A program made the translations under genes and the position numbers. Of a stretch of DNA of 26,496 nucleotides, positions 1 to 8,494 are shown piece by piece. This DNA comes from an uncultured Prevotella sp. (GTDB taxonomy: Bacteria > Bacteroidota > Bacteroidia > Bacteroidales > Bacteroidaceae): positions 1 through 26,496 of the forward strand of contig URCI01000040.1 in the NCBI GenBank assembly GCA_900546345.1, read 5' to 3'. Under the pieces are notes generated by a model that was given only the letters and a program-made list of their open reading frames with translations, did not search any database and was not told the DNA's origin. Positions within the stretch are counted from its first letter, which is position 1. Each line of letters opens with the position of its first letter.

Positions 1-462
1 TTCACCATAGAGAGCGTAGCGTGCCATGTCGTAGAGGGTCTGTCCTTGGCGGTCGAGCATCGTAGTGTCAATGTCTTGCAGGCAGATGCGAGCCTCGTCA
101 TAGAATCCAGAACTGACAAAGTACTTGGCCAGTATTGCCCGACAGTGGTTGGCCTGTTGGTGCTTTCCTTCCTTCTGAGCGATGGCGATGCAGCGGTTGA
201 GATAGACGCAGGCCTGACTGTGGATGTAAGGGCTGTATAATAGGTATAGTTGATAGCACAATTGATATTGCTGCCGTGTATCCTCGGCGGCACCCAATTG
301 TCGTTCGAGCGCACGTATTTTCTTTTGTCGTTGCGCAATATATCGTGAAGACTGGGCAATCGCTTCATCGAGCCGTGCGTATTCTTTGTTCAGGTCGATG
401 TTGGTGGCTTGGGTGTTCAGAGCCAGCAATGTTGCGATGATGCATAACAGGAAGCGTGTCAT
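1..462 (-). CDS. DUF6377-like TPR regulator, N-terminal part (cut by window edge)
   Basis: The minus strand is open from the ATG at 462 to the window edge (154 codons, no stop). The protein starts with a hydrophobic signal sequence (MTRFLLCIIATLLALNTQA) and continues as charged and amphipathic helices: a coiled-coil-like stretch (about residues 28-55), then TPR-like helices rich in Tyr, Ala and Gln. The layout (signal peptide, 'LDEAIAQ', 'QYQLCYQLY', helical hairpins) resembles the N-terminus of Bacteroidota DUF6377 proteins, which are generally thought to be membrane-associated regulators with a periplasmic TPR part. The diagnostic C-terminal domain lies outside the window, so the family call is tentative. 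It is divergent from the SusC gene, each with its own TATCTTTG promoter, so control of the neighbouring glucan locus is plausible inference. It could instead be an unrelated TPR protein. Confidence 0.6.
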   Translation of the reverse strand, partial: MTRFLLCIIATLLALNTQATNIDLNKEYARLDEAIAQSSRYIAQRQKKIRALERQLGAAEDTRQQYQLCYQLYLLYSPYIHSQACVYLNRCIAIAQKEGKHQQANHCRAILAKYFVSSGFYDEARICLQDIDTTMLDRQGQTLYDMARYALYGE

Positions 463-504
463 ATAGTAATCGGTAAGGATCGTTTTTACTTGGTTTTTGT
501 GAGA

Positions 505-536
505 CAAAGATACGAAAAGAAGTAGTTCCCTCCAAA
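505..536 (-). promoter_or_regulatory. Bacteroidota-type promoter of the DUF6377-like gene
   Basis: On the minus strand a TATCTTTG -7 element (512-505) is preceded, 20 nt upstream, by TTTG (536-533), matching the Bacteroidota primary sigma consensus TTTG-N19/20-TAnnTTTG. Transcription should start near 498, giving a leader of about 36 nt before the ATG at 462. Between this promoter and the opposing one at 674-704 lies about 140 nt of AT-rich sequence in which no clear operator palindrome is visible. Confidence 0.6.
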
Positions 537-673
537 TTTCTACTTAAAATTATCCTCATTTTCTTTACTTTTTATCCACTCTTTTAATTTTTCTAAAACT
601 CCATAACTTGTTGATTCACAGTAGTTGTTGATTTTAGAGTTTTTATATTCGTCCACTTTTTCATTGCACAGCG

Positions 674-704
674 TTTCAAGTATAAAAAAAGTCTGCTATC
701 TTTG
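674..704 (+). promoter_or_regulatory. Promoter of the susC operon
   Basis: TATCTTTG at 697-704 is preceded by TTTC at 674-677 with exactly 19 nt between, a close match to TTTG-N19-TAnnTTTG. The predicted start of transcription is about 710. This leaves a 5' leader of about 78 nt and makes an upstream GTG at 707 impossible as the SusC start. Confidence 0.65.
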
Positions 705-787
705 CAGTGGTGTTACGAACAGTCGCACTCATTGCCTCGAATCATTTAACTAAATACAATATCTATAACCATCAAAACCCAACGATC

Positions 788-3700
788 ATGAAAAGAATCA
801 AGACCATGTTGACGGCGACCGCCTTGTTGGTCACCACATCGTTATGGGCACAGCAGAAGAATTATTCCGGCACCGTGCTCGACGCTCATGGTGAGCCTAT
901 CATCGGCGCTACGGTCAAGGTACCCGGCTCTTCTACGGGAGTCATCACCGACCTTGACGGTCATTTCACCATTACAGTTAATCCCGGCACTCGACTCGAG
1001 GTGTCGTATATAGGTATGCAGACTCAGACACTCTCTGTAGCTGACAATATGCGTGTGACCTTAAAGGATGATGCCAAGACCCTCAACGATGTGGTTGTCA
1101 TCGGTTATGGCGTGCAGAAGAAAAGCGTTGTGACCGCGTCGATCGCAAAGGTCGATGCAGAAGATCTTGAAGGAAAGACACAGCTGCGCGCTGAGGACGC
1201 ACTGAAGGGTCTCGCCGCCGGTGTCAACGTCACAAGCGCTTCCGGACAGCCTGGTGCCAAGTCGATGATCCGCGTACGTGGTATCGGCACCATCAATAAC
1301 TCCGACCCACTCTATATCATCGACGGCATGGCAACCGATCAAAATGGTATGGAACTCGTCAATCCCGAGGATATCGAGAGCATCGAGGTACTGAAGGATG
1401 CCGCTTCAGGAGCCATCTACGGTTCGCGTGCTGCCAACGGTGTCATCCTCGTCACCACGAAGAAGGGCTCCAAGGGCAATGCCAAGATCAACTACAACTT
1501 CTCTTATGGCTGGCAGAGTGCATGGCGCAAGCGCGATGTGACCAGTGCTACAGACTATGCCATCTTGCAAAACGAGAAGTATGTCAACGGCGGACAGGCA
1601 CCTCTCTATGCCGATCCTTATAACCTCACCGATGTCAATGGCAATAAGGTGACGGGCTTCGGAACTAACTGGCAGAAAGAACTCTTCAACGACAATGCAC
1701 CTATCGTGCAGCACGATCTCTCCATCAGCGGTGCCAGTGAGAAGGTCAACTACTATCTTTCCATGGGCTATATGACTCAGGAAGGTATCGTCGGCGGTAA
1801 TTTTGGACAATCTAATTACGACCGTCTGACGCTTCGTTCCAACACCAACTACACGCTCTTTGACTTCTCAAAGGAGCGCAACTTCCTCAACAAACTCGAT
1901 CTCGGTGTCAACGTTGGCTACATGCGTGTCCATAATACGGGCATCGATGCCAACTCCACGTGGGGCTCGCCACTCGGCTCTGCCCTCTATTTGTCACCGA
2001 TCCTGCCTGTCACCATCACCAACCCCGACGTGGCGGCTGCTATGGAAAAGCAGTACAGCGCCTATGACCTCTACAAGGATGCCAATGGCAACCCCTATAC
2101 CGTCCCCGGATATTTCGGTTCGTATCAGGAACAGAACAACCCGATCGCTATGATGCAGGGACACGCCACACGCAACTGGTCGCATAAGTTCATGCCGAAG
2201 TTCTCGCTCGACCTGCAGCTCTTTGACAACCTGAAGTATCATTTCGCTTATAGCGCAGAGCTTTCCTTCTGGGGCTACGACGGTGCAACGACACAGAAGT
2301 TCTATCTCTCCGGAAACAACAATGCCGACCATACCTCTGCCACCTCTTTTAAGGGTGACAACAGCTCATGGCAGGTCGACAACACGCTGTCCTATGACAA
2401 GACCATTGGCAAGCACACGTTCGGTGTTGTTCTCGGACAGTCTGCCAGCAAGTTCAAGGGCAGCGAGCTGGGTGGTGGCGCCTGGGATCTCGTCAATATC
2501 TATAAGCCATCCATCAACTACACCAATGGCAACGGCAAGGTCGTCTACAGCACCGACGCTGACGGCAAGATCACAGGAGCCACAGCTCATTTCAATGTAT
2601 GGGGTGGCCCTTACACCGAGCACCGGCTCTCCTCACTCTTTGCCCGTCTGAGCTATGACTACGACGAGCGCTACATGGCACAGTTCACCGTGCGTCGTGA
2701 TGGTTCCAGCCGCTTTGGCTCCGACAACCTCTATGGTACCTTCCCCTCCTTCTCCTTGGGATGGAACATCATGAACGAGAAGTTTATGATGCCGACCCAC
2801 AATTGGCTCAGCAATGCCAAGTTGCGCTTTAGCTGGGGTAAGAACGGTAACGAGAACATTGGTGACTTTGCCTATACCACACTGACTTCCATGGGCAATG
2901 ACTATTATTTCGGTACCAACAGTGTCAAGACACAAGGCTCTAAAGCCAACCGACTGCCCAATCCCAATCTGAAATGGGAGGAAAGCGAGCAGACCGACAT
3001 CGGTCTCGACCTTGGATTCTTCAATAGTGCGCTGACCTTCACGGTTGACTATTTCGTCAAGAAGACCAATGGCATGATCATCGCCATGCCGATCCCCAGC
3101 TATGTCGGAGAGACTTCTCCACTGGCCAACGTGGGTGATATGAAAAACTCCGGATGGGAGTTTGAACTTGGCTACAAAGGTCACATCGGTGATTTCCGCT
3201 ATGGGCTCAAGGGCAACGCCTCCTATCTCCACAACGAGCTCACCAATCTGGGCAATGCCACCGGCTTCCTCGACTGGGGCATCTCACAGTTCTCCGATGG
3301 CGGCACACGTGCCGAGAATGGACAGCCCTTCCCCTTCTTCTATGGTTACAAGACAGCGGGTGTCTTCCAGACCGTCGACGAGGTCAACGCCTACAAGAAT
3401 GCTGACGGTGGACTGATACAGCCCGATGCTGTTCCCGGTGATTTGCGCTTCGTCGATGTCAATGGCGATGGCAAGATCACTTCCGATGACCGCACCAACA
3501 TCGGTAACGGTACACCGAAGTGGACCTTCGGCTTGAATATCAATGCCGAGTACAAGGGCTTCGACCTTAATCTCTTCTTCCAGGGCGTGAGCGGCGTGGA
3601 TGTCTTCGATGCTACCTATCGTCAGGATATCGCTTCGGGCAACTATCCTTCTTGGATGCTCGGTCGCTGGACCGGTCCTGGCACGTCCAATACCGTTCCT

Positions 3701-3994
3701 CGTCTGGCTCTGGGCGACACCAAGAACTGGGTGGTCAGCGACCTCTACGTCCGCGACGGCTCCTATCTGCGTCTGAAAAACTTCCAGTTGGGCTACACCG
3801 TACCCCGCTACTTGACGCAGAAGATCGGTGTCGACCGTTTCCGTCTCTTCGTCATGGCCGAGAATCTCTTCACATGGACCAAGTACTGGGGATTCGATCC
3901 TGAGATTGGCTCCGGCAGTACATCATTGGGTGTCGACTATGGCGTATATCCTCAGGCACGCACCTGGTCTGTAGGTTTTAACATCACTCTTTAA
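788..3994 (+). CDS. SusC-like TonB-dependent outer-membrane glycan transporter
   Basis: A 1068-residue outer-membrane transporter, expected to import oligosaccharides with energy from TonB. The start is the ATG at 788, because it begins a clean signal peptide (MKRIKTMLTATALLVTTSLWAQ) and the in-frame GTG at 707 lies at or before the predicted transcription start. Next come a carboxypeptidase-regulatory-like domain (about 24-104: 'SGTVLDAHGEPIIGATV', 'TDLDGHFTI'), the TonB-box/linker 'DVVVIGYG', a plug domain with 'RGIGTINNSDPLYIIDG' and 'VLKDAASGAIYGSRAANGVILV', then a long beta-barrel. These are SusC/RagA hallmarks and the length is typical. The C-terminal residue is Leu rather than the usual aromatic. 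It is first in a plus-strand operon with SusD 21 nt downstream; neighbouring GH16 and GH3 enzymes point to a beta-glucan substrate. Confidence 0.95.
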   Translation: MKRIKTMLTATALLVTTSLWAQQKNYSGTVLDAHGEPIIGATVKVPGSSTGVITDLDGHFTITVNPGTRLEVSYIGMQTQTLSVADNMRVTLKDDAKTLNDVVVIGYGVQKKSVVTASIAKVDAEDLEGKTQLRAEDALKGLAAGVNVTSASGQPGAKSMIRVRGIGTINNSDPLYIIDGMATDQNGMELVNPEDIESIEVLKDAASGAIYGSRAANGVILVTTKKGSKGNAKINYNFSYGWQSAWRKRDVTSATDYAILQNEKYVNGGQAPLYADPYNLTDVNGNKVTGFGTNWQKELFNDNAPIVQHDLSISGASEKVNYYLSMGYMTQEGIVGGNFGQSNYDRLTLRSNTNYTLFDFSKERNFLNKLDLGVNVGYMRVHNTGIDANSTWGSPLGSALYLSPILPVTITNPDVAAAMEKQYSAYDLYKDANGNPYTVPGYFGSYQEQNNPIAMMQGHATRNWSHKFMPKFSLDLQLFDNLKYHFAYSAELSFWGYDGATTQKFYLSGNNNADHTSATSFKGDNSSWQVDNTLSYDKTIGKHTFGVVLGQSASKFKGSELGGGAWDLVNIYKPSINYTNGNGKVVYSTDADGKITGATAHFNVWGGPYTEHRLSSLFARLSYDYDERYMAQFTVRRDGSSRFGSDNLYGTFPSFSLGWNIMNEKFMMPTHNWLSNAKLRFSWGKNGNENIGDFAYTTLTSMGNDYYFGTNSVKTQGSKANRLPNPNLKWEESEQTDIGLDLGFFNSALTFTVDYFVKKTNGMIIAMPIPSYVGETSPLANVGDMKNSGWEFELGYKGHIGDFRYGLKGNASYLHNELTNLGNATGFLDWGISQFSDGGTRAENGQPFPFFYGYKTAGVFQTVDEVNAYKNADGGLIQPDAVPGDLRFVDVNGDGKITSDDRTNIGNGTPKWTFGLNINAEYKGFDLNLFFQGVSGVDVFDATYRQDIASGNYPSWMLGRWTGPGTSNTVPRLALGDTKNWVVSDLYVRDGSYLRLKNFQLGYTVPRYLTQKIGVDRFRLFVMAENLFTWTKYWGFDPEIGSGSTSLGVDYGVYPQARTWSVGFNITL

Positions 3995-4015
3995 CTGATA
4001 AACAAACAAACCATT

Positions 4016-5551
4016 ATGAAAACCAAGAAATATATATATGTAGGAGCGATGGCCGCTGCTTTCCTCTTCGGCTCCTGCAGCGATGACTTCCTCAAAGTCG
4101 AAGATCCCACGGGTGAGCCATTGGAAGAATACTACACCACCGATGCCCATCTCCAGGAATCAGTGACGGCAGCCTATGATCCGCTTCATTGGCCTGACTG
4201 GGATGGTACGGCCTACAATGCACTGAACATCGATGCCGAGATCTTGGGCGACGATTTCTTCCCTGGCGGCGGTAACATCTCCGACAACCAGCATTGGCAT
4301 AAGCTCTTCAACTTCGAGGGCGATGGCAACAACACGCTGGCCACACTCTGGGGTGATTTCTATTCTGGTATCAAGCGCTGCAACGATGTGCTGACCTACT
4401 GCGCCTACGACGCCAACAAGGACAACACCAACCTGCCTACCTATATCGAGCAGGCGCGCTTGCTGAGAGTCTATTACTACGACATCCTCTGGCACTACTA
4501 TGGCGACATCCCCTTCTATCTCACCAATCTCTCTAGTCCTTATCAGGCTGAACAGATCTCGGCTGACAAGGTCTATGAAAATCTCATCGTCGAGATGGAG
4601 GATATCCTCAAGAACAATGTCCTGCCCATGCGCTGGGACAACGACAATGCCGGACACGTCAGCCTCGCCTTTGCCTATATGCTCTACACCGAGCTTGTGA
4701 TGTATCAAAACGACAAGGCGCGCTACCCACAAGCGTTGGCTTATATGAAGGAGATCATCAGCAGCGGCGACTATCAGCTCATGACCAACTTCGCCGACAT
4801 CTGGAAGGAGAGCGGTGAATGGGGACCGGAGTCGATCTTCGAAGTCAATTATCAAGACGACCAGGCAGGTCGCGACTGGGGTACGGCAAAGAGTGCTGGC
4901 GGCACCGTACTGCCTACGCTCATTGCGCCCAACGGCTGGAAAGGTGGCGACGGATGGTCAGCCGGACAAGACGGCTGGGGCTTCCTGCCCATGCGCGAAG
5001 AGACCTATAACATGTACGACGCTGCTGATCAGCGACGCGAGGCTACCTGCTGGGATCTTCGCAGCCTCATTGGCACCGACAAGGACTACAACGCTCGTTA
5101 TCAGGACACACATATCTGGTTGGCCAAGTACCGTCCTTATGACGACAACAACAAGGACTGCCCGACTTCCAAGAACCTCAACTACAACAACAACCTGCGC
5201 ATCTACCGCTATGCCGAGACCTTGCTCAATGCTGCGGAACTGACGCTGGCTACCGGTGGCAGCAATGGTGAGGCAACGGGTTACTTCAATCAGGTCCACC
5301 GTCGCGCCGGTCTGCCTGCCATGACAAGCATCACCGAGGATGACATCATCACCGAGCGTCATCTCGAGTTCGTCGGCGAGGGCAAGCGTTACTTCGATCT
5401 CGTGCGTACGGGAAAGGCGGCTACCACGCTCGTTGCTATTCCCGGTACTGACCGTACCAACAGCTGGACCGAGAACAAGAAACACGTGCCGTTGGCACAG
5501 TCTGAGCTCGACAATGATCCCGCTCTCCATCAAAATGATTATGTCAAATAA
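4016..5551 (+). CDS. SusD-like glycan-binding lipoprotein
   Basis: A 511-residue surface lipoprotein that caps the SusC transporter and helps capture glycan. The signal peptide ends in a lipobox FGSC with Cys21, followed by SDD, the acidic pattern associated with surface export of Bacteroidota lipoproteins. The N-terminal part 'DDFLKVEDPTGEPLEEYYTT' followed by TPR-like helices, 'RIYRYAETLLNAAEL' and 'ITERHLEFVGEGKRYFDLVR' are classic SusD/RagB features. Many Trp and Tyr residues in the middle could form the aromatic binding platform. It starts 21 nt after SusC and ends 14 nt before the next gene, so it is surely in the same transcript. Ligand specificity cannot be read from the sequence; the GH16/GH3 context suggests beta-glucan. 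Confidence 0.95.
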   Translation: MKTKKYIYVGAMAAAFLFGSCSDDFLKVEDPTGEPLEEYYTTDAHLQESVTAAYDPLHWPDWDGTAYNALNIDAEILGDDFFPGGGNISDNQHWHKLFNFEGDGNNTLATLWGDFYSGIKRCNDVLTYCAYDANKDNTNLPTYIEQARLLRVYYYDILWHYYGDIPFYLTNLSSPYQAEQISADKVYENLIVEMEDILKNNVLPMRWDNDNAGHVSLAFAYMLYTELVMYQNDKARYPQALAYMKEIISSGDYQLMTNFADIWKESGEWGPESIFEVNYQDDQAGRDWGTAKSAGGTVLPTLIAPNGWKGGDGWSAGQDGWGFLPMREETYNMYDAADQRREATCWDLRSLIGTDKDYNARYQDTHIWLAKYRPYDDNNKDCPTSKNLNYNNNLRIYRYAETLLNAAELTLATGGSNGEATGYFNQVHRRAGLPAMTSITEDDIITERHLEFVGEGKRYFDLVRTGKAATTLVAIPGTDRTNSWTENKKHVPLAQSELDNDPALHQNDYVK

Positions 5552-5565
5552 TAAAAGCAACGACT

Positions 5566-7008
5566 ATGAAAAAGATATTTAAGTTACTGGCCACTGCCCT
5601 CTTTGTGGGGCTGACCCTTCCTGCCTGCTCGCCGGAAGACTTCAGTGGCGCTGACCAAAACGGACTCCCCACAATGGATGGCGTCGACTTCAATGTCAGC
5701 GTCGACCAGTCCACCAACACCATGACGGCAACCGCACCGACCGTCAACGGCGAGTATCCTGTCTGGCTGATCAATGGCAAACAATACTCCACGCTGTCTA
5801 CTGTGACCTATTCCAATAAGGTTAAGGGTACCTATAGCATAGAATTACGCATGGCCAACCGCAACGGATTCAGCCAGGCCAGTCTGAAGAAAGACTTCAC
5901 CTTTGACGAGACCAAGGTTGACTTCGCACCCTATGCCGACAAACTCAAGGGGAAGTCGTGGCGCATCGACAACGATGCTCCAGGACACATGGCCTGCGGA
6001 CCGTCAGGAACCTCCGGTACGGAATGGTGGGCAGCGGCTAAGAACGATAAAAAGGACTTTGGTGTCTACGACGACCGCCTGACCTTCACGCCCGCTGACG
6101 GTTCTGTCACTACCGGCACCTATGTCTACAGCTCCGGTGAGGACGGCAAGACGTTTGTCAACAGCGGTACGACCATCTGGGGCAGCAACAACCCCGACTG
6201 GGACGCTACCATCACGACAGAACAGACATCGAGCTACACGCTGGAGTCAGGAACATGGACCGATGCCGACGGCAAGGCGCAGGACGCCATCTTCCTCGTC
6301 TTGGCTGACAACACGCTCTTCCCTTATATCTCCAGCGATGCTCAGTATCAGCATCCGCGCTTCCGCATAGAGGGACTGACCTCCACCACGATGAACCTCG
6401 TCTATGACAATGGCTCTATCGCCTGGCACTTCATTCTGACGAGTAAGGAGCCTTCTTCGGGCGACGTGCCTCTCAACCCCGATGATGATCCGGAGAAGAT
6501 CGACTGGTGCTCGCCCAGCAGTGATCTCAATCTTGGAAAGGCCTTTAACAGCTTCGGACAGATGACCTTCTGGTGGGCCGACGACAACTGGAGTCAGCTG
6601 GCCAGCCCTGAACTGACCTATGCCGACGGTGTCTACACTTTCTCCTTCAGCGGTAAGCCCGGTGCATTGGAGTGGCAGGCACAATGCATGATCCACAGTG
6701 CAGATGAAGGCGTGCCCTTTACTTATGAGAGTGGACAGACCTATGACATCAGCTTCAAACTCAAAACGAATGTCGACATCCCGCGCTTCACGCTCAAGGT
6801 TGTTGACCAAACCGACGACAAAAACGCGTTGTACAACAACAATGGCTTGTCGGCTGAGATGGGTACGACGGTCGTACGGGTACCGAACGTCAAGGCCACG
6901 ACCTCGTCAACATCTTCTAAGTTCGTCCTCGACTTTGGCGGTATTGGTGCTGATCCCACGATCTCGATCAGCGACATCGTCATCCAGAAGCATGCGCTGA
7001 AGAAGTGA
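5566..7008 (+). CDS. Surface glycan-binding lipoprotein (SGBP, PKD-like plus CBM-like)
   Basis: A 480-residue lipoprotein (lipobox LPAC, Cys21, then SPEDF) in the SusE/F or SGBP-B position directly after SusD. Three parts are visible. A PKD/Ig-like domain at about 35-115 has 'YPVWLINGKQYS' and 'GTYSIELRMANRNGFS'. A middle domain at about 125-300 begins 'LKGKSWRIDNDAPGHMACG', is rich in Trp and Tyr, and ends 'IAWHFILTSKE'. A C-terminal jelly-roll-like domain at about 325-478 has 'TFWWADDNWSQ' and resembles CBM4-like modules. Similar three-domain proteins bind laminarin or mixed-linkage glucan in Bacteroides beta-glucan loci; that is family knowledge, and binding here is inferred. No catalytic motif is seen. 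A likely hairpin at 7031-7069 follows the stop. Confidence 0.8.
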   Translation: MKKIFKLLATALFVGLTLPACSPEDFSGADQNGLPTMDGVDFNVSVDQSTNTMTATAPTVNGEYPVWLINGKQYSTLSTVTYSNKVKGTYSIELRMANRNGFSQASLKKDFTFDETKVDFAPYADKLKGKSWRIDNDAPGHMACGPSGTSGTEWWAAAKNDKKDFGVYDDRLTFTPADGSVTTGTYVYSSGEDGKTFVNSGTTIWGSNNPDWDATITTEQTSSYTLESGTWTDADGKAQDAIFLVLADNTLFPYISSDAQYQHPRFRIEGLTSTTMNLVYDNGSIAWHFILTSKEPSSGDVPLNPDDDPEKIDWCSPSSDLNLGKAFNSFGQMTFWWADDNWSQLASPELTYADGVYTFSFSGKPGALEWQAQCMIHSADEGVPFTYESGQTYDISFKLKTNVDIPRFTLKVVDQTDDKNALYNNNGLSAEMGTTVVRVPNVKATTSSTSSKFVLDFGGIGADPTISISDIVIQKHALKK

Positions 7009-7030
7009 CTCTTCGTTCTTATATATAGTT

Positions 7031-7075
7031 AAGGAGCAGTCCTCGGCCCGTTGCCTTGGGCTTCTCCTTTTATTT
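7031..7075 (+). terminator. Possible terminator or attenuator hairpin after SGBP gene
   Basis: AAGGAG (7031-7036) pairs with CTCCTT (7064-7069) around an inner GCCC/GGGC stem (7046-7049 with 7058-7061), followed by TTATTTT. The interior loop is asymmetric (9 against 2 nt), so the structure is only moderately strong. It may reduce read-through from susCD-SGBP into the glycosidase genes, giving stepped expression, rather than end the transcript, since no promoter is visible before GH16. Confidence 0.4.
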
Positions 7076-7097
7076 TACCCATGAATATCCTACGATT

Positions 7098-8207
7098 ATG
7101 AAATTGAAAAAATATCTTGGCATCCTGTTTCTTGTGCTTTCATTCCCCTTGGCAGGCTGTGGCTCTTCCTCGAACGATGATCCTGCTCCGGAGACCACGA
7201 TCACAGTGAGCAATGATGCGCTCACCCTTCCTGCCGCCGGCGGTAGCCAGAGCTTCACGCTCGCGGCCAACCACGAATGGGGCTTGGTATCCACGCCGGA
7301 GACATGGCTCAAGGTAGCACCGACATCCGGACTCTCATCGGCTGGCGAGACGAAGATCACCGTCACCGCAGAGGCCAATCCCAACACCTCTAGCCGGTCA
7401 GCATCACTGGTCTTTGCCGCCGGTACGGCGCGTAAGACCGTCATTGTCACGCAGAACGCTGCCACGACGGCGAAGTACGATGCTCCGGAAGGCTATGAGC
7501 TTGTCTGGCACGATGAGTTCGATGGCAATCAGCTCAGTGACGACTGGACGGAAGAACAGAAACCCGCTGGATGGGTCAACAACGAGTTGCAGAACTACAT
7601 CAAGGGCACATCAGTCAATGAGGTCAAGGATGGCAACCTGCTCATCCACTGCTATAAGGAGGGTGGTACCATCTATTCCGGACGCGTCTATGCCAAGGTC
7701 GACAAAGGATGGACCTACGGCTACTTCGAGGCACGTATCAAGTTGCCCTCCGGAAAGGGCACGTGGCCTGCCTTCTGGATGATGCCGGCCAACAACGACT
7801 TCTCTTCCAATCCCTGGCCGGGATGCGGCGAGATCGACATCATGGAGGAGGTCGGCGTTGATCCCAACATCGTCTCCTCGACGATCCACTGCACAAAATA
7901 CAACAATGGTAACACTGCTACGGAACATGCTTCCCTGAAGGTGCCGACGGCAGAGTCGGACTATCATGTCTACGCCTGTGAGTGGACGGCCTCTAAGATA
8001 GAGTTTTTCGTCGATGGCAAGAGCATTCTCAAATACGAGCCCGCCGACAAGACCAAGGACTTCTGGCCCTTCAACGTACCCTTCTATCCCATTCTCAACC
8101 TTGCCTGGGGCGGATCGTGGGGAGGATACAAAGGCGTTGATGCCGCTGCGCTCCCTGCCACGATGAGCGTAGACTACGTCAGAGTGTTCCAAAAGCCCAC
8201 CCCCTAA
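7098..8207 (+). CDS. BACON-GH16 endo-beta-glucanase lipoprotein (laminarinase type)
   Basis: A 369-residue surface lipoprotein likely to cut beta-1,3- or beta-1,3/1,4-glucan internally with retention of configuration. The start is taken at the ATG at 7098 because it gives a proper lipoprotein signal (lipobox LAGC, Cys21, then GSSSNDD); the upstream in-frame ATG at 7056 would place 14 extra residues before it. A BACON domain at about 33-121 ('SNDALTLPAAGGSQSFTLAA' to 'KTVIVTQNA') precedes the GH16 domain (about 130-367). The catalytic signature EIDIME (nucleophile E245, D247, acid/base E250) lies inside 'GCGEIDIMEEVG', with 'WPAFWMMP' before it, both typical of GH16 laminarinase-like enzymes. 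The C-terminal 'VDYVRVFQ' closes the jelly roll. Exact subfamily and linkage preference are inferred. Confidence 0.93.
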   Translation: MKLKKYLGILFLVLSFPLAGCGSSSNDDPAPETTITVSNDALTLPAAGGSQSFTLAANHEWGLVSTPETWLKVAPTSGLSSAGETKITVTAEANPNTSSRSASLVFAAGTARKTVIVTQNAATTAKYDAPEGYELVWHDEFDGNQLSDDWTEEQKPAGWVNNELQNYIKGTSVNEVKDGNLLIHCYKEGGTIYSGRVYAKVDKGWTYGYFEARIKLPSGKGTWPAFWMMPANNDFSSNPWPGCGEIDIMEEVGVDPNIVSSTIHCTKYNNGNTATEHASLKVPTAESDYHVYACEWTASKIEFFVDGKSILKYEPADKTKDFWPFNVPFYPILNLAWGGSWGGYKGVDAAALPATMSVDYVRVFQKPTP

Positions 8208-8267
8208 AGCCTCTCCCCCTTGCCTTTAGCCTCTCCCCCTTGCCTTTAGCCTCTCCCCCTTGCCCCT
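8208..8267. repeat. Three tandem 20-bp C-rich repeats
   Basis: Directly after the GH16 stop the unit AGCCTCTCCCCCTTGCCTTT occurs at 8208-8227 and 8228-8247. A third copy at 8248-8267 differs only at its end (CCCT in place of CTTT). The third copy runs into the palindrome at 8263-8283. No coding potential is credible here. The repeat separates GH16 from the first GH3 gene. Confidence 0.85.
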
Positions 8268-8283
8268 CCCCAAGAGGGAGGGG
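8263..8283. repeat. 8-bp perfect stem-loop CCCCTCCC/GGGAGGGG
   Basis: CCCCTCCC (8263-8270), loop CAAGA, GGGAGGGG (8276-8283). No T-run follows on the plus strand, so it is not a standard intrinsic terminator. The 15-mer CCAAGAGGGAGGGGA recurs on the minus strand inside another hairpin at 20289-20326, so this belongs to a dispersed palindromic element. Confidence 0.7.
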
Positions 8284-8300
8284 AGTGATTACCGCCAAGG

Positions 8301-8396
8301 GGTGAGCAACTCCGGCCTTGCCTTCTTCCGCTTTTCGTCCGGTATCGGGGTGAGCAACTCCGGCCTTGCCTTCTTCTGCTTTTCGTCCGGTATCGG
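8301..8396. repeat. 48-bp direct repeat, two copies in tandem
   Basis: Copies at 8301-8348 and 8349-8396, beginning GGTGAGCAACTCCGGCCTTG, are identical except for one C/T difference. The period is a multiple of three, so an open frame runs through both copies. It has no convincing start signal or protein character, so I treat it as intergenic. It is followed by a palindrome at 8406-8424. Confidence 0.85.
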
Positions 8397-8405
8397 GTTC
8401 GGTTT

Positions 8406-8424
8406 GCCTCGGCTGTGCCGAGGC
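8406..8424. repeat. Perfect palindrome GCCTCGGC-TGT-GCCGAGGC
   Basis: An 8-bp perfect GC-rich stem with a 3-nt loop lies 70 nt before the first GH3 gene. No T-run follows, so it is more likely an extragenic palindromic repeat or an mRNA-stabilising hairpin than a terminator. Confidence 0.7.
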
Positions 8425-8494
8425 CCTCTCCTTGCCCCGTCTTGCGTCTCCCCTTGTTTCTCTCTTTCTTCCCCTCTAAATTCTCTAATCATCT

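Noticed and set aside
707..787. Upstream GTG start extending SusC by 27 residues
   Set aside because: The GTG lies at the predicted transcription start and would bury a clean signal peptide; the ATG at 788 is the better start.
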